A DNA stretch of 57,690 nt from Bacteroidales bacterium. Lineage in GTDB: Bacteria > Bacteroidota > Bacteroidia > Bacteroidales > FEN-979. The notes below the pieces were generated by a model. It had not been told where the DNA came from, did not search any database, and was given only the letters and a program-made list of their open reading frames with translations. Position numbers and translations under genes: made by a program. The stretch is from contig JALNWE010000011.1 in the NCBI GenBank assembly GCA_023231065.1, positions 1-57,690 of the forward strand, in the 5' to 3' direction. Shown one piece after another: positions 1-9,097 of this stretch. Every line of letters starts with the position of its first letter. Within the stretch, counting starts at the first letter, position 1.

Positions 1-99
1 ATCGTATGTCCCATTGGCCAGGACATCCAGGACAATTAACGGGTACAACCGAAATTATAAGAGCAAATAGAGACAAACAAAACCCAAATCGTCATACCA

Positions 100-2061
100 A
101 TGAAAAATTCAATTTTAGTATTTTCACTTTGTATTATCAGCGCACTCCAGGCTTTTTCACAGCCCGGCAGGGATGTTACCTTCACCAAGGTCACCCAAGG
201 TGATATAGTGAACGATGGAGGATGGTGTTATGCGATGGCTTGGTCGGATTTTAATGGCGACAACCTGGCTGATCTGTTTGTTACCAATAATGATGGCAAC
301 AACGGAAAGCATAACTTCCTTTACATGAACAACGGCGATGGGACATTTAACAAAGTCACCGGCAGTCCGGTATACACAGACGGTGGTAGTTCGTACGGAT
401 GTACCGCTGCTGATATCAACAACGATGGTTATCCTGATCTGTTTGTTTCAAATTATAATGAGAACAATTTTCTGTATCTCAACAACGGGGATGGTACTTT
501 TATGAAAGTGACAGATGGGCCGGTAGTAACTGATGGAGGCAGGTCGGTCGGGGCTTCTTTTGCGGATTATGACCGCGATGGATGGCTCGATCTTTATGTC
601 TGTAACCGGGACGAACCCAATTTTCTGTATCACAATCTGGGAGATGGAACTTTTGAAAAGATCACGGATGGTTCGATCGTTACTGATGCGGACAATTCGA
701 GCGGATGTGCCTGGGGGGATTATGATAAAGATGGCTGGCCTGATCTGATCGTTGTCAATGTGAACGTCCCAAATTGTCTTTATCATAACAATGGGAATGG
801 TACTTTCACAAAGATAACAGAGGGTGCAATTGTTACGGATATTTCCTGTTGTTCAGGGGCAAGCTGGGGCGATTGTAACAATGACGGCTACCTGGATCTG
901 TTCATTTCAACGGGGGTACTGGGGACTTATAATGATCTGTTCTATATGAATAACGGAGATGGGACCTTTACCCGCATAACCGATAGTCCGGTTGTGAATG
1001 AACCAACATGGTCTTCGGGCAGCGCCTGGGGGGATTATGACAAGGATGGGGATCTTGACCTGGTAGTAGCCGGATATGACGGGCATAACCGTTTGTTTAG
1101 CAATGATGGAAATGGAATCTTTGTGAAAATAACCGGCAATGCATTGGTGAATGACGCAAATTATATAGAAGGACTTGGATGGGCCGACATTGATGGTGAC
1201 GGGGATCTTGATATTTTTACGGCGCGGAATAATTATTTTGGCGGTAACAACGCCTTGTACCTGAATAACGGGAACGAAAATCACTGGCTCAAGCTGAAAT
1301 GTACCGGTACCACCGTTAACAAAAACGCCATTGGGGCCCGGATCAACGTATATGCCAACATTAACGGGCAGCAGGTTGATCAGTGCCGCGAAATAACGAC
1401 ACAAACGGGTGGTGGACAAGGCGGAGAGAATGAGCTGATCCAGTTTTACGGGATGGGGGATGCCGTGGTTGCAGATTCCGTCCGGGTTTGGTGGCCAAAT
1501 GGTATGACCCAGAATATTACATCAGTCGCTACAGATCAACTGTTGACCATAACAGAGCCCGGCGCATCATACGAAGTGGCTGGAACCATCACATACCCGA
1601 ACGGGATGATGAGCCCTTTACAAAATATATTGGTGAAACTGAAAAACGGATCAGGTACTGTTATTGGCGCCACTACCACAAATTCAAACGGAGAATATCA
1701 ATTTACGGGACTTGGAAACGGGAATTATACCCTGGAGGTAGCGACAAGCAAGGCCTGGGGCGGTGTCACGGCATTGGATGTATTGTTATTTAAGAAGCAC
1801 ATCGCGAACATTGAATACCTGGAGGGAATTTTCCTGAATTCAGGGGATGTCAATGGCTCTGGAAGCTTAACGGCCTCCGATGTCCTGCTTATCAAAAAAC
1901 GCATTGGCAGCATGGTCTATGCTTTTCCGGTAGGTGACTGGATCTTTGACAATACGCCGGCAACGGTCAGCGGTGGCAATGTTACCCTCGATTTCAACGG
2001 TTTATGCTATGGCGATGCCAACGGATCGTATATTCCACCGGCCAGGACAAGCAAGAAGTAA
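100..2061 (+). CDS. Secreted FG-GAP/VCBS repeat protein with ASPIC/UnbV segment and dockerin-like tail
   Basis: 653 aa. Residues 1-20 form a Sec signal peptide ending near AFSQ. Residues about 35-395 hold seven VCBS/FG-GAP repeats of about 50 residues, each with a calcium-loop-like DxDxDGxxDL core (for example around 106-115, 156-165, 208-217). Such repeats fold as an integrin-like beta-propeller. Residues about 400-485 match the ASPIC/UnbV module, with a VRVWWPNG signature near 461-468. A carboxypeptidase-regulatory-like beta-sandwich follows (about 490-550). The tail (553-605) holds two F-hand-like segments, the second GDVNGSGSLTASDVLLIKK, typical of type I dockerins. There is no clear T9SS sorting domain. 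An extracellular adhesive or binding role is inferred; no enzymatic motif is seen. The ATG at 100 gives a complete signal peptide. Confidence 0.85.
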   Translation: MKNSILVFSLCIISALQAFSQPGRDVTFTKVTQGDIVNDGGWCYAMAWSDFNGDNLADLFVTNNDGNNGKHNFLYMNNGDGTFNKVTGSPVYTDGGSSYGCTAADINNDGYPDLFVSNYNENNFLYLNNGDGTFMKVTDGPVVTDGGRSVGASFADYDRDGWLDLYVCNRDEPNFLYHNLGDGTFEKITDGSIVTDADNSSGCAWGDYDKDGWPDLIVVNVNVPNCLYHNNGNGTFTKITEGAIVTDISCCSGASWGDCNNDGYLDLFISTGVLGTYNDLFYMNNGDGTFTRITDSPVVNEPTWSSGSAWGDYDKDGDLDLVVAGYDGHNRLFSNDGNGIFVKITGNALVNDANYIEGLGWADIDGDGDLDIFTARNNYFGGNNALYLNNGNENHWLKLKCTGTTVNKNAIGARINVYANINGQQVDQCREITTQTGGGQGGENELIQFYGMGDAVVADSVRVWWPNGMTQNITSVATDQLLTITEPGASYEVAGTITYPNGMMSPLQNILVKLKNGSGTVIGATTTNSNGEYQFTGLGNGNYTLEVATSKAWGGVTALDVLLFKKHIANIEYLEGIFLNSGDVNGSGSLTASDVLLIKKRIGSMVYAFPVGDWIFDNTPATVSGGNVTLDFNGLCYGDANGSYIPPARTSKK

Positions 2062-2089
2062 TTTTTTCGCCCCTTCCTGAGATATCTTA

Positions 2090-2097
2090 TATCTTTG
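2090..2097 (+). promoter_or_regulatory. Bacteroidetes -7 promoter element for the 2119 lipoprotein gene
   Basis: TATCTTTG matches the Bacteroidetes -7 consensus TAnnTTTG exactly and lies 21 bases before the ATG at 2119. No good TTTG -33 box stands about 20 bases upstream, so the call rests on the -7 box and its position between two genes. Confidence 0.4.
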
Positions 2098-2118
2098 TAA
2101 TCTCAAATCATTAAAAGT

Positions 2119-2580
2119 ATGAATCACAAATCGATGTTTACCTTGCTCGTCATTGCCGGTTTTATGACCCTTATGTTGTTTTCCTGCAATAAATCGGACG
2201 ATTCTTCTTCCAAAGAGGTACGATATCCTCAATTGATCGGGACCTGGGAGGGGACTACCTCGCAAAACCAATCGATCCGGATCGGGATCATCAGTGTTGA
2301 TACAAACCTTTATGTATCAACTTATAAATACAAAGTGCTGAAATTCAAGGCTGACACATTGTATCAGACCATGGTATATGATATGGAATCCCCCACAATG
2401 GTGTCGTACTTGGAAAATACAACTTTCATATTCAGACCTTACGGAGGTTATTCGTATTATGATTATCTCAAGGGAACGTTTGATGTTACCGCGATGAAAC
2501 TTACCGGAAGGTTCAATACTTCATTCGGGGAATCTTCCGATAGTGTTGTCGGATCATTTACCGCGTTAAAGGTCAAATAA
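2119..2580 (+). CDS. Small lipoprotein of unknown function
   Basis: 153 aa. The N-terminus is a lipoprotein signal peptide with lipobox LFSC (Cys23), followed by a charged, serine-rich linker (NKSDDSSSKEV). The remainder alternates short hydrophobic and polar stretches (LIGTWEGTTSQ, TFIFRPYGG, LKGTFDVTAMKLTGRF), which suggests a small beta-sandwich or lipocalin-like barrel. No family could be named. It stands alone on the plus strand, and its stop lies only 4 bases from the stop of the convergent membrane-protein gene. Confidence 0.75.
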   Translation: MNHKSMFTLLVIAGFMTLMLFSCNKSDDSSSKEVRYPQLIGTWEGTTSQNQSIRIGIISVDTNLYVSTYKYKVLKFKADTLYQTMVYDMESPTMVSYLENTTFIFRPYGGYSYYDYLKGTFDVTAMKLTGRFNTSFGESSDSVVGSFTALKVK

Positions 2581-2584
2581 TATC

Positions 2585-4213
2585 TCAGGGTTTTTTATGG
2601 TATAGGCTGCAGTATTCTGTGGTATAGACGCAGGTGAATTCTTTCTGGAGTATCTTATGCAGGGTGGTGAAAAACCAATCTTTATTTGGATCGTATGTGC
2701 CTACCACAAAAACGTAATTCAATTCCAGCGATGGCCTTCCTTTGGTTTCTTCGAAGTTGATGTAGGCATCCGGATTGGAGGGTGATCCCAGGTAATAATT
2801 GGGTTTTGTCCCTTTATTCCAGATCACCGGGAAATATCCGGTCTGGCATTCATAATTATACACCAGTAAGATCGGTTTATCTACCCCGATATACTCCACA
2901 AAATGGCCGGTAAACCAATTATCCATTACATAGATTGGCAAAACAAGGCTGTTGGGCGCAATTTTTTCAGCTGCTTTGTTGCAGGATGATGACATTTTCC
3001 CAAGATCCCTGACAATCGGGGCATAATAACCAAGCAAGTGGATGTGAACATATAATCCCCCGACCAGGGCTATGATACCGATCCAGTCCGGCAAGCGGAA
3101 GGTGGAGATCCAAAGGATGATCAGAAGGTAAAAGATGTAACTCAACCGAAGGTTTGTATAGCTTGCAGTGCCATAGGCATCAGGCAAGGTGAAATACAGG
3201 AAAAGGATGATAGCGGAAGAGATGACGAGCCAAGGGCCCATATAACGATGTCCCGGAGCGGTTGGGGAAATATCGTTGACCGGATCAGGCTGATCGTTGT
3301 GTGACCGAAACCGGCGGATGACGTAAAAGACAGTCCCTGTAACAATCAAGGCTGCTATCAGAAAAAAGAGAACAATTGTAATTTTTCCTTCGCTATCGGT
3401 ATTGAATGAGATCAATGGCCTCACGGTAACGAGGAATTTAATCAGTTCCTCCCTGGCTATGTATGTGATCTGCCGGGTTCCCGGTCGGGTATAAAAGAAG
3501 TAGACAAAGAGGATAAGGGGCGCCAGCGAAGCGGTGGTGATGATTGCTGCCTGAGTAAAGAAACCCTTCAATATTTTTTTCGGGGAATCAGTTTTCCGGA
3601 TCAAAGCATTGGAAAATACAACCACTACCCGTGTTGCAATGGCGATCAGCAATACGCCAAAGATCGCAATGTGCGAAAAGTAGGTAACAGCGATCAGCAA
3701 GGTGAGGTTGAATACTTTTTTTACAGTCCATGGTTTGCCCTCCTGAAGCAACCAATAATTTAAAGTCAGGAGAAAAAAGATGATGGCGATACAAAAATTG
3801 AAAAAACCAAAAAAGAGGAACATGCAATGGGTAAACGGGAAAATCAGATAACTGTAAAGAATATTTCCGGGGGAAATGGTTTTTAAAAGAGCGCGGAACG
3901 CAAATGGCATTCCGGCCAGAAGAAGGATGACCAGGATTTTTTCTGCAAGAAAGGCCGGCATTATCAGCTGCATGAATGCCAACATGAAATGAGAGGTCCA
4001 GTTGGGGACAGGCTCGGGATTCAGTAAGAAAAATTGCTGGAATAGTTTGTTATTATAAATGAGTAACTGATTGATTATGTTGGCATTGCTTAGGTGGGAT
4101 GCCCCATCCATACTGGGGAAAAAGCGGGTGGTCAGCAAGGGGACCATACTGGCGATGGTCACAACAGCAAAAATGATCAGTTCGGTACGTTGTCCTTTTT
4201 TTGTTTTCAACAT
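2585..4213 (-). CDS. Polytopic membrane protein, possibly GT-C glycosyltransferase-like
   Basis: 542 aa with about ten to twelve hydrophobic segments (first about 12-30, last about 375-395) and a soluble C-terminal part of about 140 residues. After the first membrane helix the loop contains FFPSMDGASHL; an acidic residue at this place is typical of GT-C fold, lipid-phosphate-sugar-dependent glycosyltransferases. The C-terminal domain (NSLVLPIYVMDNW, NYYLGSPSNPDAYINFEE) resembles the extracytoplasmic domain of such enzymes. This is a weak structural analogy, not a family match. It is the last gene of the minus-strand run that starts with the efflux adaptor, 75 bases after the TPR gene. It could also be an unrelated multi-span protein. 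Confidence 0.6.
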   Translation of the reverse strand: MLKTKKGQRTELIIFAVVTIASMVPLLTTRFFPSMDGASHLSNANIINQLLIYNNKLFQQFFLLNPEPVPNWTSHFMLAFMQLIMPAFLAEKILVILLLAGMPFAFRALLKTISPGNILYSYLIFPFTHCMFLFFGFFNFCIAIIFFLLTLNYWLLQEGKPWTVKKVFNLTLLIAVTYFSHIAIFGVLLIAIATRVVVVFSNALIRKTDSPKKILKGFFTQAAIITTASLAPLILFVYFFYTRPGTRQITYIAREELIKFLVTVRPLISFNTDSEGKITIVLFFLIAALIVTGTVFYVIRRFRSHNDQPDPVNDISPTAPGHRYMGPWLVISSAIILFLYFTLPDAYGTASYTNLRLSYIFYLLIILWISTFRLPDWIGIIALVGGLYVHIHLLGYYAPIVRDLGKMSSSCNKAAEKIAPNSLVLPIYVMDNWFTGHFVEYIGVDKPILLVYNYECQTGYFPVIWNKGTKPNYYLGSPSNPDAYINFEETKGRPSLELNYVFVVGTYDPNKDWFFTTLHKILQKEFTCVYTTEYCSLYHKKP

Positions 4214-4288
4214 ATAGATTGATTTTTAATCATTGGTCCTGGATTAAGACAGATGGACATTGGATATTGAGATGATGGAAATAAGTTA

Positions 4289-6442
4289 TCAGGGTTCGGT
4301 CTGGTAGAGCAAGTAATCCCTGATAAGGGGTATTTCTTCGGGGGATATACCGTGTTTTATCAGGAAAGGAACATCTTCATCAAAGGCTTTAATCAGCGCT
4401 TCGGATCCCGGGGACTTCACGGCAAACGACTGACCGTAAAGGATCAAAGCTTGTTTTCTTTCGCCGCGACAAAGTTTAACATGGGCCGCATTCATCAGGT
4501 CGTAAGCCGATGGCTGGGTTGATTCCTCCAGGAGGGTATGATAATTTTCATTAGCCTGGTCGAGTTTTCCCAAAACGAAATGGCAGTATGCAATCGGGCG
4601 AAGCAATTTCAGGCTGGTGGGATCAAAAAATTGCAGCCTTGTATAAACTGTCAATGCCTCTTCATACTCTTTCAGATTCAGGTAACACTGGGCAACCTGG
4701 TTTTGCAGGGAAGAGTCTTCGGGTGACAGATCGGCTGCCTCCTTGAAATAAAGGAGCGCCTTGTCGTATTTTTTCATTTTGATGTTGCACCATCCCAGTT
4801 TTTTAAGCAACCATAAGCGATTGGTGTCGAAAAGTTCTGCTTTTTCGTAAAATGCAACTGCTTTTTGATAATTATCTGATTTTTGATAGCAATAACCGAT
4901 TTTCTCGTAATAATCGCCCCTGGGCCCATTTTTTTCAATGAGATACAGATAAAGTTCAATGGCTTCAGGATAATAGTCCTTATCGAAATAAAAAGATGCT
5001 ATCTTTTCTGTAAAACCAGTGCGTTCAAATATTGATTGATAAAAGTTCAGATCAGAAAGGTGTATTTTCCATGTAAAAATATCTTCAAATTCTTGGCGTA
5101 CCGGGAATAATTTGAAAAACCGGTAAAGATCCTGGATATATTGGATGTATATTGCATTGGAAGCAAGCGATTGATCCAGGATTTCTTCTTCGGAAGCCAT
5201 TTCCCTCATCTGGGCAAATTCAGCTTCGAAATTGGTCACGATCATGGAACGTTGCTGGGCAGGGATGGCCTGAAAATTAAAAGCGAAGGAATATTTATCG
5301 GAATTGCAGATATAAAAAGCTTTTTCGAGACTTTCGAGCAGGCGGACATTGATCTCTTCCGAATCGGAGAACAAGTTACTGATATCCGGGTGTTCGCGGT
5401 GAAAGGGAACAAACCAGTTGCTCATGTAATTAAAAAAATCAAATCGTTTCAGGAGTTTGAAGGTACTCATGAAAACATCGCCTCCTTCCATTTGCATCTT
5501 CGAGAATTTTTCGATCTTTTCAAATAGCCCGGGCACCTCTTCAATCATGTCTTTCCAGCCAGGGTTCTTACCTTCCATATCTTCATCTTCGGATTGATCG
5601 CCAAGCTGAAGTTTTTCTTCAATTTCGGGCATCATTTTCCTCATTTCCGGCAGGACTTCCGTTTCAAATTCCCTTGTGATCCGGTCGGTTTCCCGTGCCA
5701 TTAAATGTTGGAACAAGACCAGCTCCAGTTCGGGAAGGATGGATTCATCATCCGACAGGATTTTCAGTTTATCGATCAATTCGGGATAGAATCGTATCCG
5801 TTCGTCATAACGGAGCAATGCAAGTACCAATCCGGTCAGGGCACGCTGATAAACCTGGTTTTCGCGGGCTTCAATAAACAGGAACAAAAGATTAAATTTC
5901 CGGATATCGAAATAATGGAGTAAACTCAGTGTAAGGGCGCTAACCACAAGGCATTTCTCATGCCAGGGAAGAGATGGGGAATCGTTGATTTTACGAAGGG
6001 TGAGGGCGGAATCTTCGCTGATCGTGTCGGTCAGCCAGATCAGTTTGAACATCGTTTCAACTGACTGTAAGGAACTTTCCTTCAGATCCGGCATACTTAT
6101 CCGCGGGTCTTCCCCAAGGCTGGTATGAAGGCTGGCTTTTTCCGTCTTCCGGTAAGGTAGTTCCGGCGCCAGCTGAATCTGCCTCATTTCATCGGTTATC
6201 CCGAGAACGGAAGCGCAGAGCCCATCAAGGATTTTTTTTTGTTGGACATCCTTGTACCCTTCATAGGAATACCGGAGTAAATTCTGGTAATTATCCCGGA
6301 TGGTTTCCAGCTGGTAATAGAAATCGGATTTTGGGATAAACCGGATCCGCCGGTTCAGATCATCCAGCGCTGCTTTGATCTCCAGGTGGTAGATCTTCTG
6401 ATATAGTCCTGTATATTGTTGATCAATCTCTTTGCGGGTCAT
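4289..6442 (-). CDS. TPR repeat protein of unknown function
   Basis: 717 aa, no signal peptide, so probably cytoplasmic. The first 480 residues are helical and rich in charged residues, with an acidic linker (QSEDEDMEGK) near 290. From about 485 to 650 there are at least four tetratricopeptide repeats, recognisable by Y-x-x-A-x-x-x-Y/F patterns (YYPEAIELY, NYQKAVAFYEKA, KYDKALLYFKEA, EYEEALTVYTRL). TPR arrays mediate protein-protein contacts; the partner is unknown. The gene lies 34 bases downstream of the porin gene, in the same direction, so co-transcription with the efflux cluster is possible. Confidence 0.75.
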   Translation of the reverse strand: MTRKEIDQQYTGLYQKIYHLEIKAALDDLNRRIRFIPKSDFYYQLETIRDNYQNLLRYSYEGYKDVQQKKILDGLCASVLGITDEMRQIQLAPELPYRKTEKASLHTSLGEDPRISMPDLKESSLQSVETMFKLIWLTDTISEDSALTLRKINDSPSLPWHEKCLVVSALTLSLLHYFDIRKFNLLFLFIEARENQVYQRALTGLVLALLRYDERIRFYPELIDKLKILSDDESILPELELVLFQHLMARETDRITREFETEVLPEMRKMMPEIEEKLQLGDQSEDEDMEGKNPGWKDMIEEVPGLFEKIEKFSKMQMEGGDVFMSTFKLLKRFDFFNYMSNWFVPFHREHPDISNLFSDSEEINVRLLESLEKAFYICNSDKYSFAFNFQAIPAQQRSMIVTNFEAEFAQMREMASEEEILDQSLASNAIYIQYIQDLYRFFKLFPVRQEFEDIFTWKIHLSDLNFYQSIFERTGFTEKIASFYFDKDYYPEAIELYLYLIEKNGPRGDYYEKIGYCYQKSDNYQKAVAFYEKAELFDTNRLWLLKKLGWCNIKMKKYDKALLYFKEAADLSPEDSSLQNQVAQCYLNLKEYEEALTVYTRLQFFDPTSLKLLRPIAYCHFVLGKLDQANENYHTLLEESTQPSAYDLMNAAHVKLCRGERKQALILYGQSFAVKSPGSEALIKAFDEDVPFLIKHGISPEEIPLIRDYLLYQTEP

Positions 6443-6476
6443 AACGGTTTCAGGTTGTTATGGCACAAAGATAAGA

Positions 6477-7646
6477 CTAAAATCGCACGCCGGTCGTAAA
6501 GGTTATTGCCTGGAAAAAATCGCTGGTACAGCCATAGAAGACCATATTTCCCTGATCAGCGGCAAGGTATCTGTATTCAGCGCGGAAATAGCAAAAATCC
6601 AAAGGTTTGTATTCGCACCCGGTCGTGAATCCATTCATCAGGAGTCCCCGGATTTTACCATCATAATAATAGGGCTGGGACAAAAAACCATCAGGGTCGT
6701 TAAAAAATTCATAGCGGGCAGTGACAGCAAAATGTTTCAGGAATTTATAGTTGACCTGGAGGAATCCTGAAAACATAGTTGCGACCTTATTGGTATCAGG
6801 AGGCAATTGTGAATTGGTTTCACCGGCAAAATCCAGTTCCCCGGTAATTGTCAGTGGTTTAATGGGGGAATAACTAACGATGAGATTGTTATAAAGGATA
6901 TTGTTGTCAATGTCATTGTCGATAAGCGCCTGGTTCCCAAAGAAATTGTTATAGGTCAGGGATAAATTTTTCAAGGGTTTATAGTTCAGGAACGTGACCC
7001 CGGCGCTATGAGTGTTTTTACCATAGGCGAGCGAGTATGGATTTCCGAACATGATCCCAATCGTAAATTTGTCATTAAAGCTATAAGTTAATTTACAACC
7101 CAATAAACTTCCCGGTTCAAAATATCCCCCTGTCGTTACTGTGCTTAATTGGTTGAGAACAGCCCAGGAAGATTCATACCCTACCGGATTTAGAAAATAT
7201 CCGAAATCCAGCCAGAGTTGTTTGAAGATACGGAAACCATAATTGGCCTGACGCAGATTTTTAATGAATTGGGCGTCGGGGGAAGCCAGGAGGTTTGGGG
7301 CGTCGCCATATTGGAGTACCAGTTTGCCCCTGAGCCGATCTGCATTGTAATATATTTCGAGGGCGGCATGGTTCATCCGGATCTGGTCCTGTACCGGGCA
7401 GTTGCTTGAGAAAGGAATGATATTGCTGGTATCGACTGAATTTCCTAAGGTATAATTATAATATGTGTCGATATAAAATCCGAAACTGAAATTTTTAAGC
7501 CGGTGAAAAAGCTGGTCCTTAACCTGATCCGTAATGGTATCCGCCTGATTCTGCGCGACCAGGGATTGAGTTGAAAGAATAAACAGGATGGCAATTAGCT
7601 GAACGCACTTGTTACCTCTGTATAAGACATGAAAGATCTTTTTCAT
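6477..7646 (-). CDS. Outer membrane beta-barrel porin, OmpL-like (bbp2 family)
   Basis: 389 aa. A signal peptide (about 1-32, ending SLVAQ) precedes a sequence of alternating amphipathic beta-strands that ends in the aromatic-plus-arginine residues TTGVRF, the usual C-terminal strand of outer membrane barrels. Features of the bbp2/OmpL-like porin family are visible: an early GFYIDTYYNYTLG strand, an MNHAALEIYYNADRLRGKLVLQYGD block and a later GCEYKPLDFCYFRAEYRYL block. It starts 12 bases after the stop of the TolC-like gene, which suggests membership of the efflux operon. Substrate is unknown. Confidence 0.8.
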   Translation of the reverse strand: MKKIFHVLYRGNKCVQLIAILFILSTQSLVAQNQADTITDQVKDQLFHRLKNFSFGFYIDTYYNYTLGNSVDTSNIIPFSSNCPVQDQIRMNHAALEIYYNADRLRGKLVLQYGDAPNLLASPDAQFIKNLRQANYGFRIFKQLWLDFGYFLNPVGYESSWAVLNQLSTVTTGGYFEPGSLLGCKLTYSFNDKFTIGIMFGNPYSLAYGKNTHSAGVTFLNYKPLKNLSLTYNNFFGNQALIDNDIDNNILYNNLIVSYSPIKPLTITGELDFAGETNSQLPPDTNKVATMFSGFLQVNYKFLKHFAVTARYEFFNDPDGFLSQPYYYDGKIRGLLMNGFTTGCEYKPLDFCYFRAEYRYLAADQGNMVFYGCTSDFFQAITFTTGVRF

Positions 7647-7658
7647 CAGGAAGCAGGG

Positions 7659-9035
7659 TTATTTCCATCCACCACCAAGGGAGGAATATAATACAACGAT
7701 AGCAGTAAGTTCATTGCTCTGGGCATTGGAGAGATTGAGTTGTGAGCTGAAGAGCATCGATTGGGCGTTAATAACGTCAAGGTAGCTGGCATATCCAGCA
7801 TTGTAAAGCTGGTCAGATAATTCATAAGCAGTTTGTGCCGCATTGACTGTTACTTGCTGACTTTGGACGATTTCATGTTGCTTTTTGACTTCCAGCAAAG
7901 CATTGGAAACCTCTTTCAGCGACGTGTTAATGCTTTGCATGTATGCGTACAGCATTTGTTCTTTCTGGGCTTTAGCTTTTTTTACCCCGGCCCTGAGTTG
8001 TCCGCCGCCAAATATAGGGGCGACCAGGCTACCTAAGGCATCATAGATCAAGTTAGTCGGGTTAAATGCAGCGCCAATATCGCCGGTGATGTTCAGGGAA
8101 GGCAGCATCTTGGCCCGTGCCACCCCAATGTTGGCATTGGCAGCAACCAGTTGTTGTTCAGCCATTATAATATCAGGACGCCTTAAGATCAACTGGGAAG
8201 GAATGCCGGGTGTGGAAATTTCAGGAGGATTAATCTGGTCCAGCATGGGGCGGCCTCTTACAAAACCATGAGGGGCTTCACCTAACAAGGTGCTGAGATA
8301 GTTCTCTTTTTCCCCAGTAACCATCTCAAGATAAGGCACCTGGGCGCGTGCCAGGGCTAGTTCGGCTTCAGCCTGGGCAACCACAAGGCCGGATGCAGTT
8401 CCGGCGATCATTTTTGCTTTAACCAGAGCTAATGATTTTTCCCGGATCACAATATTGTCCCGGGTGATCTTCATCTCATTGTCAAATTCCAGCAAGTCAA
8501 AATAGTTGGAGACAATCTCATTGATCAGCATGATGCGTACCGATTGCTGATAAGCCATCTGTCCGAACAGGTTGGCCCTCGCTGCTTCTTTCGACCTGCG
8601 CAGTTTCCCCCAAAGGTCAATTTCCCATGACAATCCGGCGGTAGCTTGAAGGGCGCTGTACTCAGCTATTGTCCCGGTGTATAATTGTTGACGGGTCCAA
8701 CCGCCGTTTGCGCTCGCGTTAATCTGCGGGAACTGCTGTCCGCGTGAAATTTTAAAGTTCGCCCTGGCTTCTTCGATACGGGCATAGGCAGTCCTGATAT
8801 CGTAGTTTTGTTCCAGCCCGGTCCTGATCAGTCGCTGAAGAACGGTATCTTTGAATAATTTGACCCATTCAATATTAGCCATGGAGTTGGTATCAGAACT
8901 TTGCGCAAAGCGAAAAAGACTGTCCATTTTCATTGCCGGACGCTGATAATTCGGGCCAACCTTACACCCATTAAGGAGGATGAAGAAACCGGGAATAAGG
9001 AGCAGGAAAAAGTATTTTGGAGTAATTCGGACCAT
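7659..9035 (-). CDS. RND efflux outer membrane channel lipoprotein (TolC/OprM/NodT family)
   Basis: 458 aa. The signal peptide ends in lipobox LLNGC (Cys24), and the mature start CKVGPNYQRP is the hallmark of the NodT/OprM branch. Two outer-membrane-efflux halves follow, with the usual long periplasmic helices (IRTAYARIEEARANFKISRGQ in the first half, DALGSLVAPIFGGGQLRAG in the second). Length is normal for the family. It would form the trimeric outer membrane duct for the RND pump encoded directly upstream (9098-12253), in the order adaptor-pump-channel usual for such operons. Confidence 0.93.
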   Translation of the reverse strand: MVRITPKYFFLLLIPGFFILLNGCKVGPNYQRPAMKMDSLFRFAQSSDTNSMANIEWVKLFKDTVLQRLIRTGLEQNYDIRTAYARIEEARANFKISRGQQFPQINASANGGWTRQQLYTGTIAEYSALQATAGLSWEIDLWGKLRRSKEAARANLFGQMAYQQSVRIMLINEIVSNYFDLLEFDNEMKITRDNIVIREKSLALVKAKMIAGTASGLVVAQAEAELALARAQVPYLEMVTGEKENYLSTLLGEAPHGFVRGRPMLDQINPPEISTPGIPSQLILRRPDIIMAEQQLVAANANIGVARAKMLPSLNITGDIGAAFNPTNLIYDALGSLVAPIFGGGQLRAGVKKAKAQKEQMLYAYMQSINTSLKEVSNALLEVKKQHEIVQSQQVTVNAAQTAYELSDQLYNAGYASYLDVINAQSMLFSSQLNLSNAQSNELTAIVVLYSSLGGGWK

Positions 9036-9097
9036 GCTGTGTTAAGATTTACGATTTACAATTGATGTTTGACGATTTATCTTTGGTAACGGAACAT

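Noticed and set aside
1..39. Open frame ending in TAA at 37-39, possibly the 3-prime end of an upstream gene
   Set aside because: Only 12 codons are visible and they match no recognisable C-terminus; it cannot be told from chance.
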